A stretch of 64,000 nucleotides of DNA from Nocardioides oceani (GTDB lineage Bacteria; Actinomycetota; Actinomycetes; Propionibacteriales; Nocardioidaceae). Where the stretch lies: positions 62,001 through 126,000 of the forward strand of contig NZ_JAUHJQ010000008.1 of assembly GCF_030412965.1 (NCBI RefSeq), given 5' to 3'. Under the pieces are notes generated by a model. The model was not told the origin of the DNA and ran no database searches. It saw only the letters and a program-made list of their open reading frames with translations. The stretch's first letter is position 1; every line of letters begins with the position of its first letter. The translations under genes were made by a program, and so were the position numbers. Shown here piece after piece: positions 17,152-24,227 of the stretch.

Positions 17152-18069
17152 ATGACGCACGCTACCCTTCCGCTGCCCGCCGCCGGCACGGACGAGCTGA
17201 CGATGGCCATCATCAGCTACCTCGGCCGCGCAAGAAGCGCGAACACCTTCAAGCTGTACAAGTACCACCTCGGCCTGTTCATCGACTGGTGCAAGGCCCA
17301 CGGCTTCCACCCGCTGCACGACGTTCAGCGCACGCACATCGAGTTCTACGTCCGCCACCTCATCGAAGAGCGCGGCCTCAAGGCCTCCTCGGTCCACACG
17401 GCCATGACACCGGTCAAGGGCTTCTACGACTTCGCGGTCTGGGACCGCCGCATCACCTTCGACCCGGCCCGCCGCGTGGCGCTTCCGAAGGTCGAGCACA
17501 CCAAGAAGGAGATCGTCGCCCAGCGCGAGCTCAACCTGTTCCTCGAGGTCGCCAAGGAGACCAGCCCCCGGCACCACTGCCTCGTCGCGTTCCTTTCCTC
17601 GATGGCGCTGCGCATCAGCGAGGCCGCCAGCCTCCGGTTCGAGAACTTCACCGGCTACGAGCGCGGCATGCCGACCATCACGTTCACCGAGAAGGGCGGC
17701 GGCACCCGCACGACGCCCGTGCCCATGCCGCTGCTGCCCGTCCTCGAGCGCGTCCGCAACGGCCGCGACGAGGGCCCGATCATCACCCAGCGCGACGGCG
17801 TCTCACCGCTCACCCGCCACGGCGCCACCGGCCTGGTCGAGACGGTCAACCGCCGCGCGATGAAGCAGGGCCTGACCCGGCACATCAACCCGCACCTCCT
17901 ACGCGCCATGGCGATCACCGAGGCGTTCAACATGAACATGTCCGTCCGCGACGTCCAGGAGTTCGCCCGCCACGCCGACCCGCGCACCACCAGCCGGCAC
18001 TACGACCTCGGGCACGTCAACACCTACCGCCACCCGGTCCACCAGGTGGCGGCGCGGCTGGCCGTCTAG
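17152..18069 (+). CDS. Tyrosine recombinase (integrase/Xer-like) 1
   Basis: A 305-aa protein, ATG after GGAGCAACCC. The N-terminal SAM-like core-binding domain covers about residues 15-105 (NTFKLYKYHLGLFIDWC). The catalytic domain has Arg154 (MALRISEA), Lys181 (TFTEKGGG), His248 and Arg251 (HLLRAMAI), His274 (ARHADPRTTSRHYD) and the nucleophile Tyr284, the full set. It follows the late genes in the same direction. Compact size and Xer-like layout leave open a role in dimer resolution or in integration of a second element, since two further recombinases lie within 8 kb. Confidence 0.85.
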   Translation: MTHATLPLPAAGTDELTMAIISYLGRARSANTFKLYKYHLGLFIDWCKAHGFHPLHDVQRTHIEFYVRHLIEERGLKASSVHTAMTPVKGFYDFAVWDRRITFDPARRVALPKVEHTKKEIVAQRELNLFLEVAKETSPRHHCLVAFLSSMALRISEAASLRFENFTGYERGMPTITFTEKGGGTRTTPVPMPLLPVLERVRNGRDEGPIITQRDGVSPLTRHGATGLVETVNRRAMKQGLTRHINPHLLRAMAITEAFNMNMSVRDVQEFARHADPRTTSRHYDLGHVNTYRHPVHQVAARLAV

Positions 18070-18107
18070 AGATCCGGAGGCCAGGCGGCGGCGGCCGCGG
18101 CGAGCGC

Positions 18108-18455
18108 TCAGGCCGGCTCGCCGCGGACCTCGTCGCGGCGGCGGCCGCCGGCCACGAGGAGAACCGCCCCGGGGACGAGCACGGCCGCGCCTAGAAGCAC
18201 AAGGCTGACGGTCCGCCGCGTACCCAGCGCGTCGTCGCACAGCCGCTGTCGTAGGCGGACGCTGGCGGCGTCGCCGACTGCCCCGAGCTCGAGGAAGTCG
18301 TCGACCAGCTCGTCGCTCTGGTCCGACTTCCACTCCGGACTGAGCCACGTTCCGCAGGTGGCGCCCTGCGGGAATGTGGGCAGGAAGGTCGCCGCGATAG
18401 CGCCGGCGAGAAGGAGCACGGCCAGGGCCGCGGCGAGCCGCTGGGGCATGGTCAT
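18108..18455 (-). CDS. Small two-pass membrane protein
   Basis: A 115-aa protein if it starts at the ATG giving MTMPQRL; a start 18 codons earlier is possible but has a poorer N-terminus. Two hydrophobic helices flank a polar loop with two cysteines (about 9-28, LAAALAVLLLAGAIAATFL, and about 80-101, VSLVLLGAAVLVPGAVLLVAGG); the loop contains CGTWLSPEW. It is convergent with recombinase 1 and divergent from the next gene. No family recognised. It could be a lysogenic-conversion protein of the prophage, since it is transcribed opposite to its neighbours. Confidence 0.5.
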   Translation of the reverse strand: MTMPQRLAAALAVLLLAGAIAATFLPTFPQGATCGTWLSPEWKSDQSDELVDDFLELGAVGDAASVRLRQRLCDDALGTRRTVSLVLLGAAVLVPGAVLLVAGGRRRDEVRGEPA

Positions 18456-18497
18456 GCCGCTCAGCGTAAGGCTGGTCGCCCGCCTGGGCCGGTGACC

Positions 18498-18513
18498 GAT
18501 AACAGACATTATC
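18498..18513. promoter_or_regulatory. AT-rich inverted repeat in divergent intergenic region
   Basis: GATAA-N6-TTATC, a perfect 5+5 inverted repeat of 16 bp, in a region otherwise almost without A/T runs. It lies between the minus-strand membrane protein (start 18455) and the plus-strand gene (start 18530 or 18587), where an operator controlling both promoters would be expected. CATTAT inside it could be part of a -10 element. Confidence 0.4.
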
Positions 18514-18529
18514 CGTTTCGACGGTCCGC

Positions 18530-19111
18530 GTGTCGCGAGAAACCGGGGGCAGCGCGTGGCACCTTGGACGTCATGATCACCTTCACGTGACCGCGACCGG
18601 CCACGGCTCCTGGCCTCCCGGAACCGTCGCCGCCGTCAAGCACACCGCCGGCGCCGAGGGCGTCGCTGTGCTCACCGAGGCCAACCGCTGGGCGTGCGCG
18701 TTCGGCGATGGCCACTTCCACGCCGCTGACCCTGTCCAGGTTCGGCCGCTGCTGCTGATCGACCCCGAGGACGAGGTCCAGGTCGAGCAGCTCATCCGCG
18801 CCCTCACCGACATGGTCCCTCAGCGGGTCGTCGCGCCAGTAGGCGCTGGCCACGGCACGGGCGTCACTCCATTGAGTGACTCGTGGTGGGTGTCAGCGAC
18901 CCAGCAGGCACTTCGGTCGCTGCTGCCCGCTCCGCTGGAGCCGGTTCTGCCGGGGGCCGTGGTCCGTGACCTCAACGGTCACACCCATGTCCGCGCCCCG
19001 CGCGACGACGGCCGCCCCTGGGTCGGGTCGGACGGGAAGTGGCGCGCGTGGGCGGACGTCCTGGCGCACGACGTGCTCAGCCCTGGCATCGACATCGAGG
19101 CCGACCAGTGA
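18530..19111 (+). CDS. Prophage protein of unknown function
   Basis: A 193-aa protein from GTG 18530, or 174 aa from the GTG at 18587, which sits at the end of a 5-codon open frame (ATG 18573). The N-terminus from the inner start reads TATGHGSWPPGTVAAVKH. Histidine- and valine-rich with a HTHVRAPRDDGRPWVGSDGKW C-terminal segment; no transmembrane helix. No family recognised. It overlaps the ParB-like gene by 4 bp (GTGA) and so is part of the same early operon. The start is uncertain. Confidence 0.5.
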   Translation: MSRETGGSAWHLGRHDHLHVTATGHGSWPPGTVAAVKHTAGAEGVAVLTEANRWACAFGDGHFHAADPVQVRPLLLIDPEDEVQVEQLIRALTDMVPQRVVAPVGAGHGTGVTPLSDSWWVSATQQALRSLLPAPLEPVLPGAVVRDLNGHTHVRAPRDDGRPWVGSDGKWRAWADVLAHDVLSPGIDIEADQ

Positions 19112-20157
19112 CCGCCTCGTCCGCCGCCGCGCCGATCGACGCGACCCCGCGGCACATCCAGGTCGAGCTGATCCGCGCCGTCGCCGGTGCGCGGTTCCCG
19201 CGGCACGCGCTGCCGGAGATCGCGCACCGCTTCCACCTCACGCTCCAGGTGGTGCAGCGCATCGTCGAGCGCGCCGGCTACCCGGACACGGAGCGGATGC
19301 TGGCCAAGGCCCGCGAGCTCGAGGAGGCCGCCCACCGCCCACCGCCCGGAGAGGCGCCGTCGAACGACGACGCCGTCGACGAACTGCCGGCGGAAGGCCG
19401 CCTGGCCACGGTCAGGGTCGGCGACGTCCACCCGGACCCGGACAACCCTCGCGACCGGCTCGAGGGCATCGAGGAGCTCGCGGAGTCCATCACCGGCGTC
19501 GGCCTGCTCCAGCCGATCGTCGTGCGCCGGCACGCGGGCCGGCTGGTCATCCTCGCCGGCCACCGCCGGCACGCCGCCCTCAAGCTGCTCGGCTGGTCCG
19601 AGGTGCCGGTCATCATCAAGCCGGACATGGCGCCCGACCATGTCCTCGCCGCGATGCTCGTCGAGAACGGCCAGCGCGCCGGCCTCGACCCGATCGAGGA
19701 GGCGCGCGCGCTCAAGCGGCTCGAGACCGACCACGGCACCCGGACCCACACCCAGCTCGCCTCGCTGATCGGCCGCACCCAGGTGCACGTCTCCGGTCGC
19801 CTCGCGCTGCTCGACCTGCCGCCCGCCGACCAGGACGCGATCCGCGCCGGCGAGCTCAACCTCGGCGACGGCATCCGCCGCGGCCGGCTCGCCGCCGGGA
19901 AGGTCCGCAAGCCCGGCTCCACCGGATCCCCGCACCTCGGCGTCGAGCACGACCTGGCCAGCAAGGTCCGCGCCCGCTGCCGCCGCCTGAACCACAAGTC
20001 GCGCGGCCGGAACTCGGTCGGCGGCGTCGGCTGCGGCGAGTGCTGGGAGTCGGTCATCCGCGCCGACGAGCGCCAGGCGCTCCACCAACACTCCGCGCGC
20101 ACCAGCCGGTGCGCGCTGTGCGGCCAGGCCCATGACCCCGACCGGACCGAGCCGTGA
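19108..20157 (+). CDS. ParB/Srx-fold DNA-binding protein with extra N-terminal helix-turn-helix
   Basis: A 349-aa protein starting at GTG 19108, overlapping the previous stop. Residues about 14-60 look like a helix-turn-helix (LPEIAHRFHLTLQVVQRIVERAGYP). The ParB/sulfiredoxin core spans about 99-195: DVHPDPDNPRDR, LLQPIVVRRH, and the signature GHRRHAALKLLGW at 151-163. A second helix-turn-helix (THTQLASLIGRTQVHVSGRLALL) follows as in ParB/KorB. The C-terminus has two Cys pairs (CGECW ... CALCG), a likely zinc finger. No ParA partner is nearby, so a role in transcription or in nicking/CTP-switch chemistry rather than partition is as likely. Confidence 0.78.
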   Translation: MTASSAAAPIDATPRHIQVELIRAVAGARFPRHALPEIAHRFHLTLQVVQRIVERAGYPDTERMLAKARELEEAAHRPPPGEAPSNDDAVDELPAEGRLATVRVGDVHPDPDNPRDRLEGIEELAESITGVGLLQPIVVRRHAGRLVILAGHRRHAALKLLGWSEVPVIIKPDMAPDHVLAAMLVENGQRAGLDPIEEARALKRLETDHGTRTHTQLASLIGRTQVHVSGRLALLDLPPADQDAIRAGELNLGDGIRRGRLAAGKVRKPGSTGSPHLGVEHDLASKVRARCRRLNHKSRGRNSVGGVGCGECWESVIRADERQALHQHSARTSRCALCGQAHDPDRTEP

Positions 20158-20207
20158 CCCGACCGGCCGCGACGCTCCGCGGCCCCGAGCAGAGGAACCC
20201 GAGCACG

Positions 20208-20891
20208 ATGAAGTTCATCAAGCGCCCCGTCGAGATCGAGGCCATGCGGCTCGGCTGGGACACGTGGAACGAGGTGTGCAGCTTCGTCGGCGTCGGCGAT
20301 GGTCCCGACCAGCCCCGGGGCCGGTACGTCCGGCAGGTCGCCGGCGACGGGCACGAACGCACCGTGCGGGTCGCCGACGAGCCGTTCGAGGGCTCCGTCC
20401 TCGGACTCGAGCTACCGCCGGCCGTCACCCTCCACAGCTCGCCGCTGATCGTGCTGGAGGGCGAGTGGGTCGTCCGCGGCGTCCAGGGCGAGTTCTACCC
20501 GTGCCGGGCCGACATCTTCGAGGAGAGCTACGCGCCGGCGCCCGAGCGACCGCAGCTCAAGAACACGTGCGTGCACTGCGGCACGTCGTGGACGGCACCG
20601 GTCGCCGCGTGCCCGACGTGCCCGCCGACAACGGCGGCGCTCGGCGGGCTCACCGCTGCGCAGGTCACCGGGCTCGAGCGGCTGACGGCCGCGGCGACCA
20701 TCACGGTCCCTCGGCCGCACGTCCTGTACGGGCCCGAGGGCATGCCGGTCGACCAGGCGGACGCCCGCTACCTGCGCGACGCGGCGCGGAACGTCGAGCA
20801 CGCCCGCTGCCTCGGCTCCAACCTCACCGCGACCGTCACGAAGCTGCTCAACGACGCGGCCGACGCTCTGGACGGCCGCTCCGATGGCTGA
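20208..20891 (+). CDS. Conserved phage protein with zinc-ribbon-like Cys pairs
   Basis: A 227-aa protein from ATG 20208, chosen because MKFIKRPVEIEAMRLG matches the typical beginning of a widespread phage protein family (MKFRKKPVxxEA) and GAGGAA precedes it; a GTG at 20154 overlapping the ParB-like stop would add 18 residues. The N-terminal domain ends with the family hallmark GEWVVRGVQGEFYPCRADIFEESY. It is followed by CVHCG ... CPTC (zinc ribbon, about residues 121-140) and a helical C-terminus. The family is common in siphovirus early regions; its function is unknown. Confidence 0.65.
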   Translation: MKFIKRPVEIEAMRLGWDTWNEVCSFVGVGDGPDQPRGRYVRQVAGDGHERTVRVADEPFEGSVLGLELPPAVTLHSSPLIVLEGEWVVRGVQGEFYPCRADIFEESYAPAPERPQLKNTCVHCGTSWTAPVAACPTCPPTTAALGGLTAAQVTGLERLTAAATITVPRPHVLYGPEGMPVDQADARYLRDAARNVEHARCLGSNLTATVTKLLNDAADALDGRSDG

Positions 20892-21096
20892 CCCCCGGCT
20901 CAAGGTGCTGGTCCCCGTCCTCGACACGACCCCCTACCGGGAGACGCTGGCCGCGGTGCTGGAGTTCGTCAGCCGGTGGACCATCACCCGCGGCCAGCTG
21001 CGGCTCGTCGACGAGCCCCACCCCCGCGCGCTGCCGATCGACGGCCAGGCCTACCACCGCAGACGACGGGCGCGCCGGCGAAGGGCACGCCGATGA
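20884..21096 (+). CDS. Small basic phage protein
   Basis: A 70-aa protein whose ATG lies 8 bp inside the previous gene. It reads MADPRLKVLVPVLDTTPYRE and ends with a run dominated by arginine (13 of the last 16 residues are Arg, the others Ala), which would bind nucleic acid. No family recognised. Its stop overlaps the next ATG by 4 bp. Confidence 0.45.
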   Translation: MADPRLKVLVPVLDTTPYRETLAAVLEFVSRWTITRGQLRLVDEPHPRALPIDGQAYHRRRRARRRRARR

Positions 21097-21290
21097 CCGC
21101 CGGGGCGACACCGCGGGTGGAGACCCTGCTCGCGGCCGCACGCGAGCTCGGCCCGCTCAAGCCCGCCGAGCGGCCGCACCGCGTCACCGCCGGCCAGGAC
21201 CTCGCCGAGTGGTACGCCGCCGCATTCGGCACCACCGTCGCCGAGGCGTCACAGCTCGTCGACTGGCACGTCGAGCGGGGGCAGCAGTGA
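21093..21290 (+). CDS. Small phage protein
   Basis: A 65-aa protein from ATG 21093 (ATGA overlap), ending in GTGA overlap with the next gene. Mostly helical: TPRVETLLAAARELGPLKPAERP, then GQDLAEWYAAAFGTTVAEASQLVDWHV, which resembles a short helix-turn-helix. No family recognised. Start chosen by the coupling overlap; longer upstream extension would run inside the previous gene. Confidence 0.45.
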   Translation: MTAGATPRVETLLAAARELGPLKPAERPHRVTAGQDLAEWYAAAFGTTVAEASQLVDWHVERGQQ

Positions 21291-21628
21291 CGTCCGGGGC
21301 CCCTCCGGTGGAGGAGTGGATCACCGAGTGGGCTGTCGAGGTCACCTGGGCGGACTGGAGAGCCGCTGGCGCGAAGGGACCGACGTCGCAGTACGGGCCG
21401 TTCGAGCACGAGTCCCAGCGCGACCTGTTCCTCGCCACTCAGCGCCGGGACCGCGCCGTAGCGGCCACGCGCGTCCTCACGCGCCGGGCCGCCTACACCG
21501 CCTGGACGCCGACCTCAGCCGTCGAGGAGACCTCCGAGGCCGAACGGCAGCGCCTGCTCGCCGAGGTGTACGAGCAGATCACCGGCGCGGTCCACCCGCA
21601 CCCACCAGAGCGGGACGAGCGCTCGTGA
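21287..21628 (+). CDS. Small phage protein
   Basis: A 113-aa protein from GTG 21287, overlapped at both ends by neighbours. It is acidic and tryptophan-rich at the start (VEEWITEWAVEVTWADWRAAG), contains GPFEHESQRDLFLATQRRDRA, and ends with a helical segment and HPHPPERDERS. The GPF-x-x-R region resembles small actinophage proteins that describe clinical-style arguments of an embedded beta hairpin, but no named domain could be assigned. Confidence 0.42.
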   Translation: MTSGAPPVEEWITEWAVEVTWADWRAAGAKGPTSQYGPFEHESQRDLFLATQRRDRAVAATRVLTRRAAYTAWTPTSAVEETSEAERQRLLAEVYEQITGAVHPHPPERDERS

Positions 21629-21756
21629 CCGGCCTGCTCGCCCGGTTCCTCAACCGGCTGCTCGGCGCGCGCTGCGCGCTGGGATGCGGCCTACGGGTGT
21701 TTCCCGCCGACGTCGCGATGCACGCGCACATCGAGCACGCCGGAGACGTCCAATGA
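21625..21756 (+). CDS. Tiny zinc-finger-like phage protein
   Basis: A 43-aa protein from GTG 21625 to TGA 21754-21756, coupled at both ends by 4-bp overlaps. After a basic helix (LLARFLNRLLGARCALGCG) it has Cys-x3-Cys and, 11 residues on, His-x-His-x3-His (MHAHIEHAGD), a spacing compatible with a single C2H2-type finger. Such one-finger proteins are common in actinophage early regions and may act as DNA-binding regulators. Confidence 0.48.
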   Translation: MTGLLARFLNRLLGARCALGCGLRVFPADVAMHAHIEHAGDVQ

Positions 21757-22031
21757 CCGCGGTCGAGTGGCGCACCATCCCGGGCACGAAGGCGCGGTGT
21801 CGCCGCTGTGGCGCGACCGTGGTGTGGGCGAAGACCCAGGCCCGGGCGGGCGGTCCCGGCGGGAAGCCGATGCCGGTGGACCCAGTCGAGCACCCCGACG
21901 GAAACGTCGCGCTCGACCCGGTCCGCCCGGGCCGGCTGTACGCCCGCGTCCTCGGCACCGGGGAGACCGCGCAGCGCCCGCTGGAGTACCTGGCCATGCC
22001 GCACTTCGCGACCTGCGGGGCGGGCCGGTGA
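21753..22031 (+). CDS. Small Cys-rich phage protein (zinc-ribbon-like)
   Basis: A 92-aa protein from ATG 21753 (ATGA overlap). It has CRRCG near residues 16-20, the loop GGKPMPVDPVEHPDGNVALD and a closing MPHFATCG. This arrangement (one Cys pair, then PMPxDP, GNV, and His...Cys near the end) recurs in actinophage proteins of unknown function and is likely a structural zinc site. Ends with a 4-bp overlap to the next gene. Confidence 0.5.
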   Translation: MTAVEWRTIPGTKARCRRCGATVVWAKTQARAGGPGGKPMPVDPVEHPDGNVALDPVRPGRLYARVLGTGETAQRPLEYLAMPHFATCGAGR

Positions 22032-22207
22032 CCGCGCCGCGCGACGTCGAGAACCGCCGGTGGAAACTCCGCGGGTGGACGAAGGACGACGACAAGGACC
22101 GCCCCTCGCACGAGTCGACTTGCAACGGCGACAGCGCCCTCGACCTCGCTGCGAAGCGGCTCGAGGCCCGGGCAGACATCGTGCGGATCACCGCGAGGCT
22201 CGCATGA
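22028..22207 (+). CDS. Very small phage protein
   Basis: A 59-aa protein from GTG 22028, overlapping at both ends. Charged N-terminal half (ENRRWKLRGWTKDDDKDRPSH), a single Cys, and a C-terminal helix (LDLAAKRLEARADIVRITARL). No family recognised. Kept because the spacing, frame and overlap continue the coupled series without a break. Confidence 0.42.
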   Translation: MTAPRDVENRRWKLRGWTKDDDKDRPSHESTCNGDSALDLAAKRLEARADIVRITARLA

Positions 22208-23049
22208 GCGCCCGCGAGCAGACCGCCGACCTCCTGGCCCGGCTCCGACGGCACTACATCAAGCCGGGCGACGCCTTCCCTGGCGGCGTGTTCGTGCCCG
22301 AGTGCGGCATCAACGGCAACGGCCGCCAGTCGCGCGCCGATGCGCTCTACGTCGGCTTCACCTCCGCGTCCGGCCGAGTGCTCGTCGGCCACGAGATCAA
22401 GGTGTCCCGACCCGACTGGCGACGCGAGCTCGACAAGGCCGGGAAGGCCGACTTCTGGGCTGACAACTGCCACGAGTGGTGGATCGTCGCGGCCGGACCC
22501 GACGTTGTGCCCGTCGCCGAGGTCCCCGCCCAGTGGGGTCTGATGTACCCGGGCCGCGGGACCCGGATGGAGATCGCGAAACGGGCCGCACACTGGCCCG
22601 ACCGCCAGCCCGCCTGGGACGCCGTCCGGTCCATCCTCGCGCGCCTCGACACCCTCCGCGTCCAGGAACAGGCCGCGACCCGGGCCGAACTGGAGGAGAA
22701 GATCCGGGCCGAGCTCAAGCAGCGCGCCGCACAGCGCCAGCAGGACCGCGAACGCGGCGAGCTGCCGGCCGACGTCCGCCGCCGCCTCGACACGCTCGAC
22801 CGGCTGGAGAACCTGCTCGGGTCCCGCGTCGGACTGTGGCTCGACGACCACGACCACATCGACCCGGCCACCGCCGTCGCCGCGCTCAGGGTCGCGGAGA
22901 CCGCCACGGCGATCACCGAACCCAGTCGCGCCGCGCGGTACGCCCAGGACCACCTGCGCCGCGCCGCCGACAGCCTCCTCGCGGGCCTCGACGATTTCAC
23001 CGGCGCGCTCGCCGACCTGCAGCAGCTCACCACGGAGCGCAGCGCGTGA
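22204..23049 (+). CDS. PD-(D/E)XK nuclease-like protein (MmcB-like)
   Basis: A 281-aa protein from ATG 22204 (ATGA overlap). About residues 30-120 carry a restriction-endonuclease-like core: Asp in RADALYVGF, then the Glu-x-Lys pair in VGHEIKVSRPDWRREL, then HEWWIVAAGPDVV and VPAQWGLM. This is the arrangement of MmcB-type DNA repair proteins and related phage nucleases. Residues about 150-281 are helical and heptad-rich (ELEEKIRAELKQRAAQRQQD). It lies directly before recombinase 2 with a 4-bp overlap and could process DNA for recombination or repair. Confidence 0.65.
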   Translation: MSAREQTADLLARLRRHYIKPGDAFPGGVFVPECGINGNGRQSRADALYVGFTSASGRVLVGHEIKVSRPDWRRELDKAGKADFWADNCHEWWIVAAGPDVVPVAEVPAQWGLMYPGRGTRMEIAKRAAHWPDRQPAWDAVRSILARLDTLRVQEQAATRAELEEKIRAELKQRAAQRQQDRERGELPADVRRRLDTLDRLENLLGSRVGLWLDDHDHIDPATAVAALRVAETATAITEPSRAARYAQDHLRRAADSLLAGLDDFTGALADLQQLTTERSA

Positions 23050-23873
23050 CCGCTCCCCCGACGTTCTCCACGAGCGGACTCGACCCGATGGCCACGCTCT
23101 GGCTCGAGCACATGACCCGCGAGCGCGTGCCCGCGAACACCGTCAAGGCCCGCCTCAGCGTGCTGCGGTCGGTCGGCAACCCCGGCACCGCCACCCGGGA
23201 GGAGGTCGAGGCGTGGTGGGCGACCAGGTCCCACCTCAAGGAGACCACCCGGTCAGCCAACCTCGCGCACCTCCGCTCGTTCTACCGGTGGGCGGCGCGC
23301 TGGGACCACCGCGCCGACGACCCCACCCTCCGCCTCGACGCTCCGAAGATCCCGACCGCGCTGCCTCACCCCGCCTCCCGTGCGGAGGTGATGAAGCTCC
23401 TCGACACCCTCGAGGGCGAGCTGCGCCGCGCCGTCGCGCTAGGCGCGTTCGGCGGGATGCGGGTCGCCGAGGCCGCGGTCGCCGACTGGGCCGACATCGA
23501 CCTCGAGAGCCGCCGGATCCGCGTGCACGGCAAGGGCCAGAAGGAGCGGCTGATCGCGCTGTCGCCCACGCTGTACGACGCGATCGGCCCACCCTGCCCG
23601 GGAGACCGCGGCAACATCGTCACGGCCGGTGGCGAGCCGTACACCCCCGACGTGCTGCAGCGGAAGGTGAACCGGGCGATCAAGGCTGCCGACGTCGACG
23701 GCACCTTCCACTGGCTGCGACACCGCGCGGCCACGGTCGGCCTGGCCGCGACCAACGGCAACCTGCTCGCCGTCGCCCGTTTCCTCGGCCACGAGAGTGT
23801 CGCGACGACGACCAGGTACGCGGCAACCAGCGACGAGGACCTCGACGTCATTGCTGAAGCCATCGCCCGCTAG
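23046..23873 (+). CDS. Tyrosine recombinase (Xer-like) 2
   Basis: A 275-aa protein from GTG 23046, coupled to the nuclease-like gene. Core-binding domain about residues 13-100; catalytic residues Arg139 (GMRVAEA), Lys163/Lys166 (GKGQKERLI), His222 and Arg225 (HWLRHRAA), His249 (LGHESVATTTRY) and Tyr258. The short Xer-type architecture without an arm-binding domain fits simple recombination systems or phage-encoded dimer resolvases. Placed at the end of the early operon, it is a different lineage from recombinases 1 and 3 judging by its motifs. Confidence 0.85.
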   Translation: MTAPPTFSTSGLDPMATLWLEHMTRERVPANTVKARLSVLRSVGNPGTATREEVEAWWATRSHLKETTRSANLAHLRSFYRWAARWDHRADDPTLRLDAPKIPTALPHPASRAEVMKLLDTLEGELRRAVALGAFGGMRVAEAAVADWADIDLESRRIRVHGKGQKERLIALSPTLYDAIGPPCPGDRGNIVTAGGEPYTPDVLQRKVNRAIKAADVDGTFHWLRHRAATVGLAATNGNLLAVARFLGHESVATTTRYAATSDEDLDVIAEAIAR

Positions 23874-23896
23874 CCCCCTCAGCGTCCGGCGGCCCT

Positions 23897-23914
23897 CGGG
23901 TGTGGCCACACCCG
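23897..23914. promoter_or_regulatory. Perfect 18-bp palindrome, candidate operator of the RHH gene
   Basis: CGGGTGTGGCCACACCCG is a perfect palindrome whose right end is 4 bp before the -10 box of the ribbon-helix-helix gene. Position just upstream of a small DNA-binding protein suggests autoregulation. As it lies 23 bp after the recombinase 2 stop it might instead serve as a weak terminator, although there is no loop-forming spacer. Confidence 0.5.
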
Positions 23915-23918
23915 CCAC

Positions 23919-23924
23919 TAGCGT
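23919..23924 (+). promoter_or_regulatory. -10 box of a leaderless promoter for the RHH gene
   Basis: TAGCGT followed by exactly 7 nt and then the GTG start at 23932, the standard geometry of leaderless actinobacterial transcripts. No ribosome binding site precedes the GTG, which supports leaderless translation. Confidence 0.6.
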
Positions 23925-23931
23925 CCCCGCC

Positions 23932-24084
23932 GTGCCGAACGCGCCCAAGACGCCCAAGCACGGCGTCCGCGTGCCGGAGGAACTGTGGCAGGCTGCGAAG
24001 CGGAAGGCTGGCGACCGAGGCGAGACGCTCACAGAGGTCATCATCCGAGCCCTGACGCGGTACGTGCGCGACTACGACGACTGA
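23932..24084 (+). CDS. Ribbon-helix-helix (CopG/Arc-like) protein
   Basis: A 50-aa protein from GTG 23932. After a short basic tail it shows the RHH pattern: strand HGVRVPEELW, helix AAKRKAGDRG, turn ETLTEVI and helix IIRALTRYVRDYDD. Such dimers bind operators through the N-terminal strand. Size and composition fit phage Arc-like repressors, toxin-antitoxin antidotes or relaxosome-type accessory proteins; no toxin gene is adjacent. The palindrome at 23897-23914 is a natural target. Confidence 0.65.
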   Translation: MPNAPKTPKHGVRVPEELWQAAKRKAGDRGETLTEVIIRALTRYVRDYDD

Positions 24085-24136
24085 CGAACGAGACCCCCTG
24101 CGCCTAGCACCCCCGGGCGGGCGACTCGGACGCGGT

Positions 24137-24163
24137 GCCCCGGGGAGTACCAGTCCCCGGGGC
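24137..24163. terminator. Hairpin A with GTACCAG centre (terminator or recombination core site)
   Basis: Perfect 10-bp arms GCCCCGGGGA (24137-24146) and TCCCCGGGGC (24154-24163) around GTACCAG. As RNA it forms a stable hairpin and could end transcription from either side. As DNA, inverted arms around a 7-bp spacer match the core-site design of tyrosine recombinases. Which of the two applies cannot be read from this window. Confidence 0.55.
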
Positions 24164-24204
24164 CCCGCCCCCGACCCAGGTGCGCCAAGTTCCCCCAACT
24201 CGGG

Positions 24205-24227
24205 CCCGGGAAGTACCAGTTCTCGGG
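24205..24227. terminator. Hairpin B with the same GTACCAG centre
   Basis: Arms CCCGGGAA (24205-24212) and TTCTCGGG (24220-24227), pairing over 8 bp with one G-T, around the same spacer GTACCAG as hairpin A, 66 bp further on and 20 bp from the stop of recombinase 3. Repeat of the spacer is hard to explain for simple terminators. Confidence 0.55.

Noticed and set aside
18573..18590. Five-codon frame MITFT as a translated leader peptide
   Set aside because: Too short to support; noted only because its stop overlaps the alternative GTG start at 18587.
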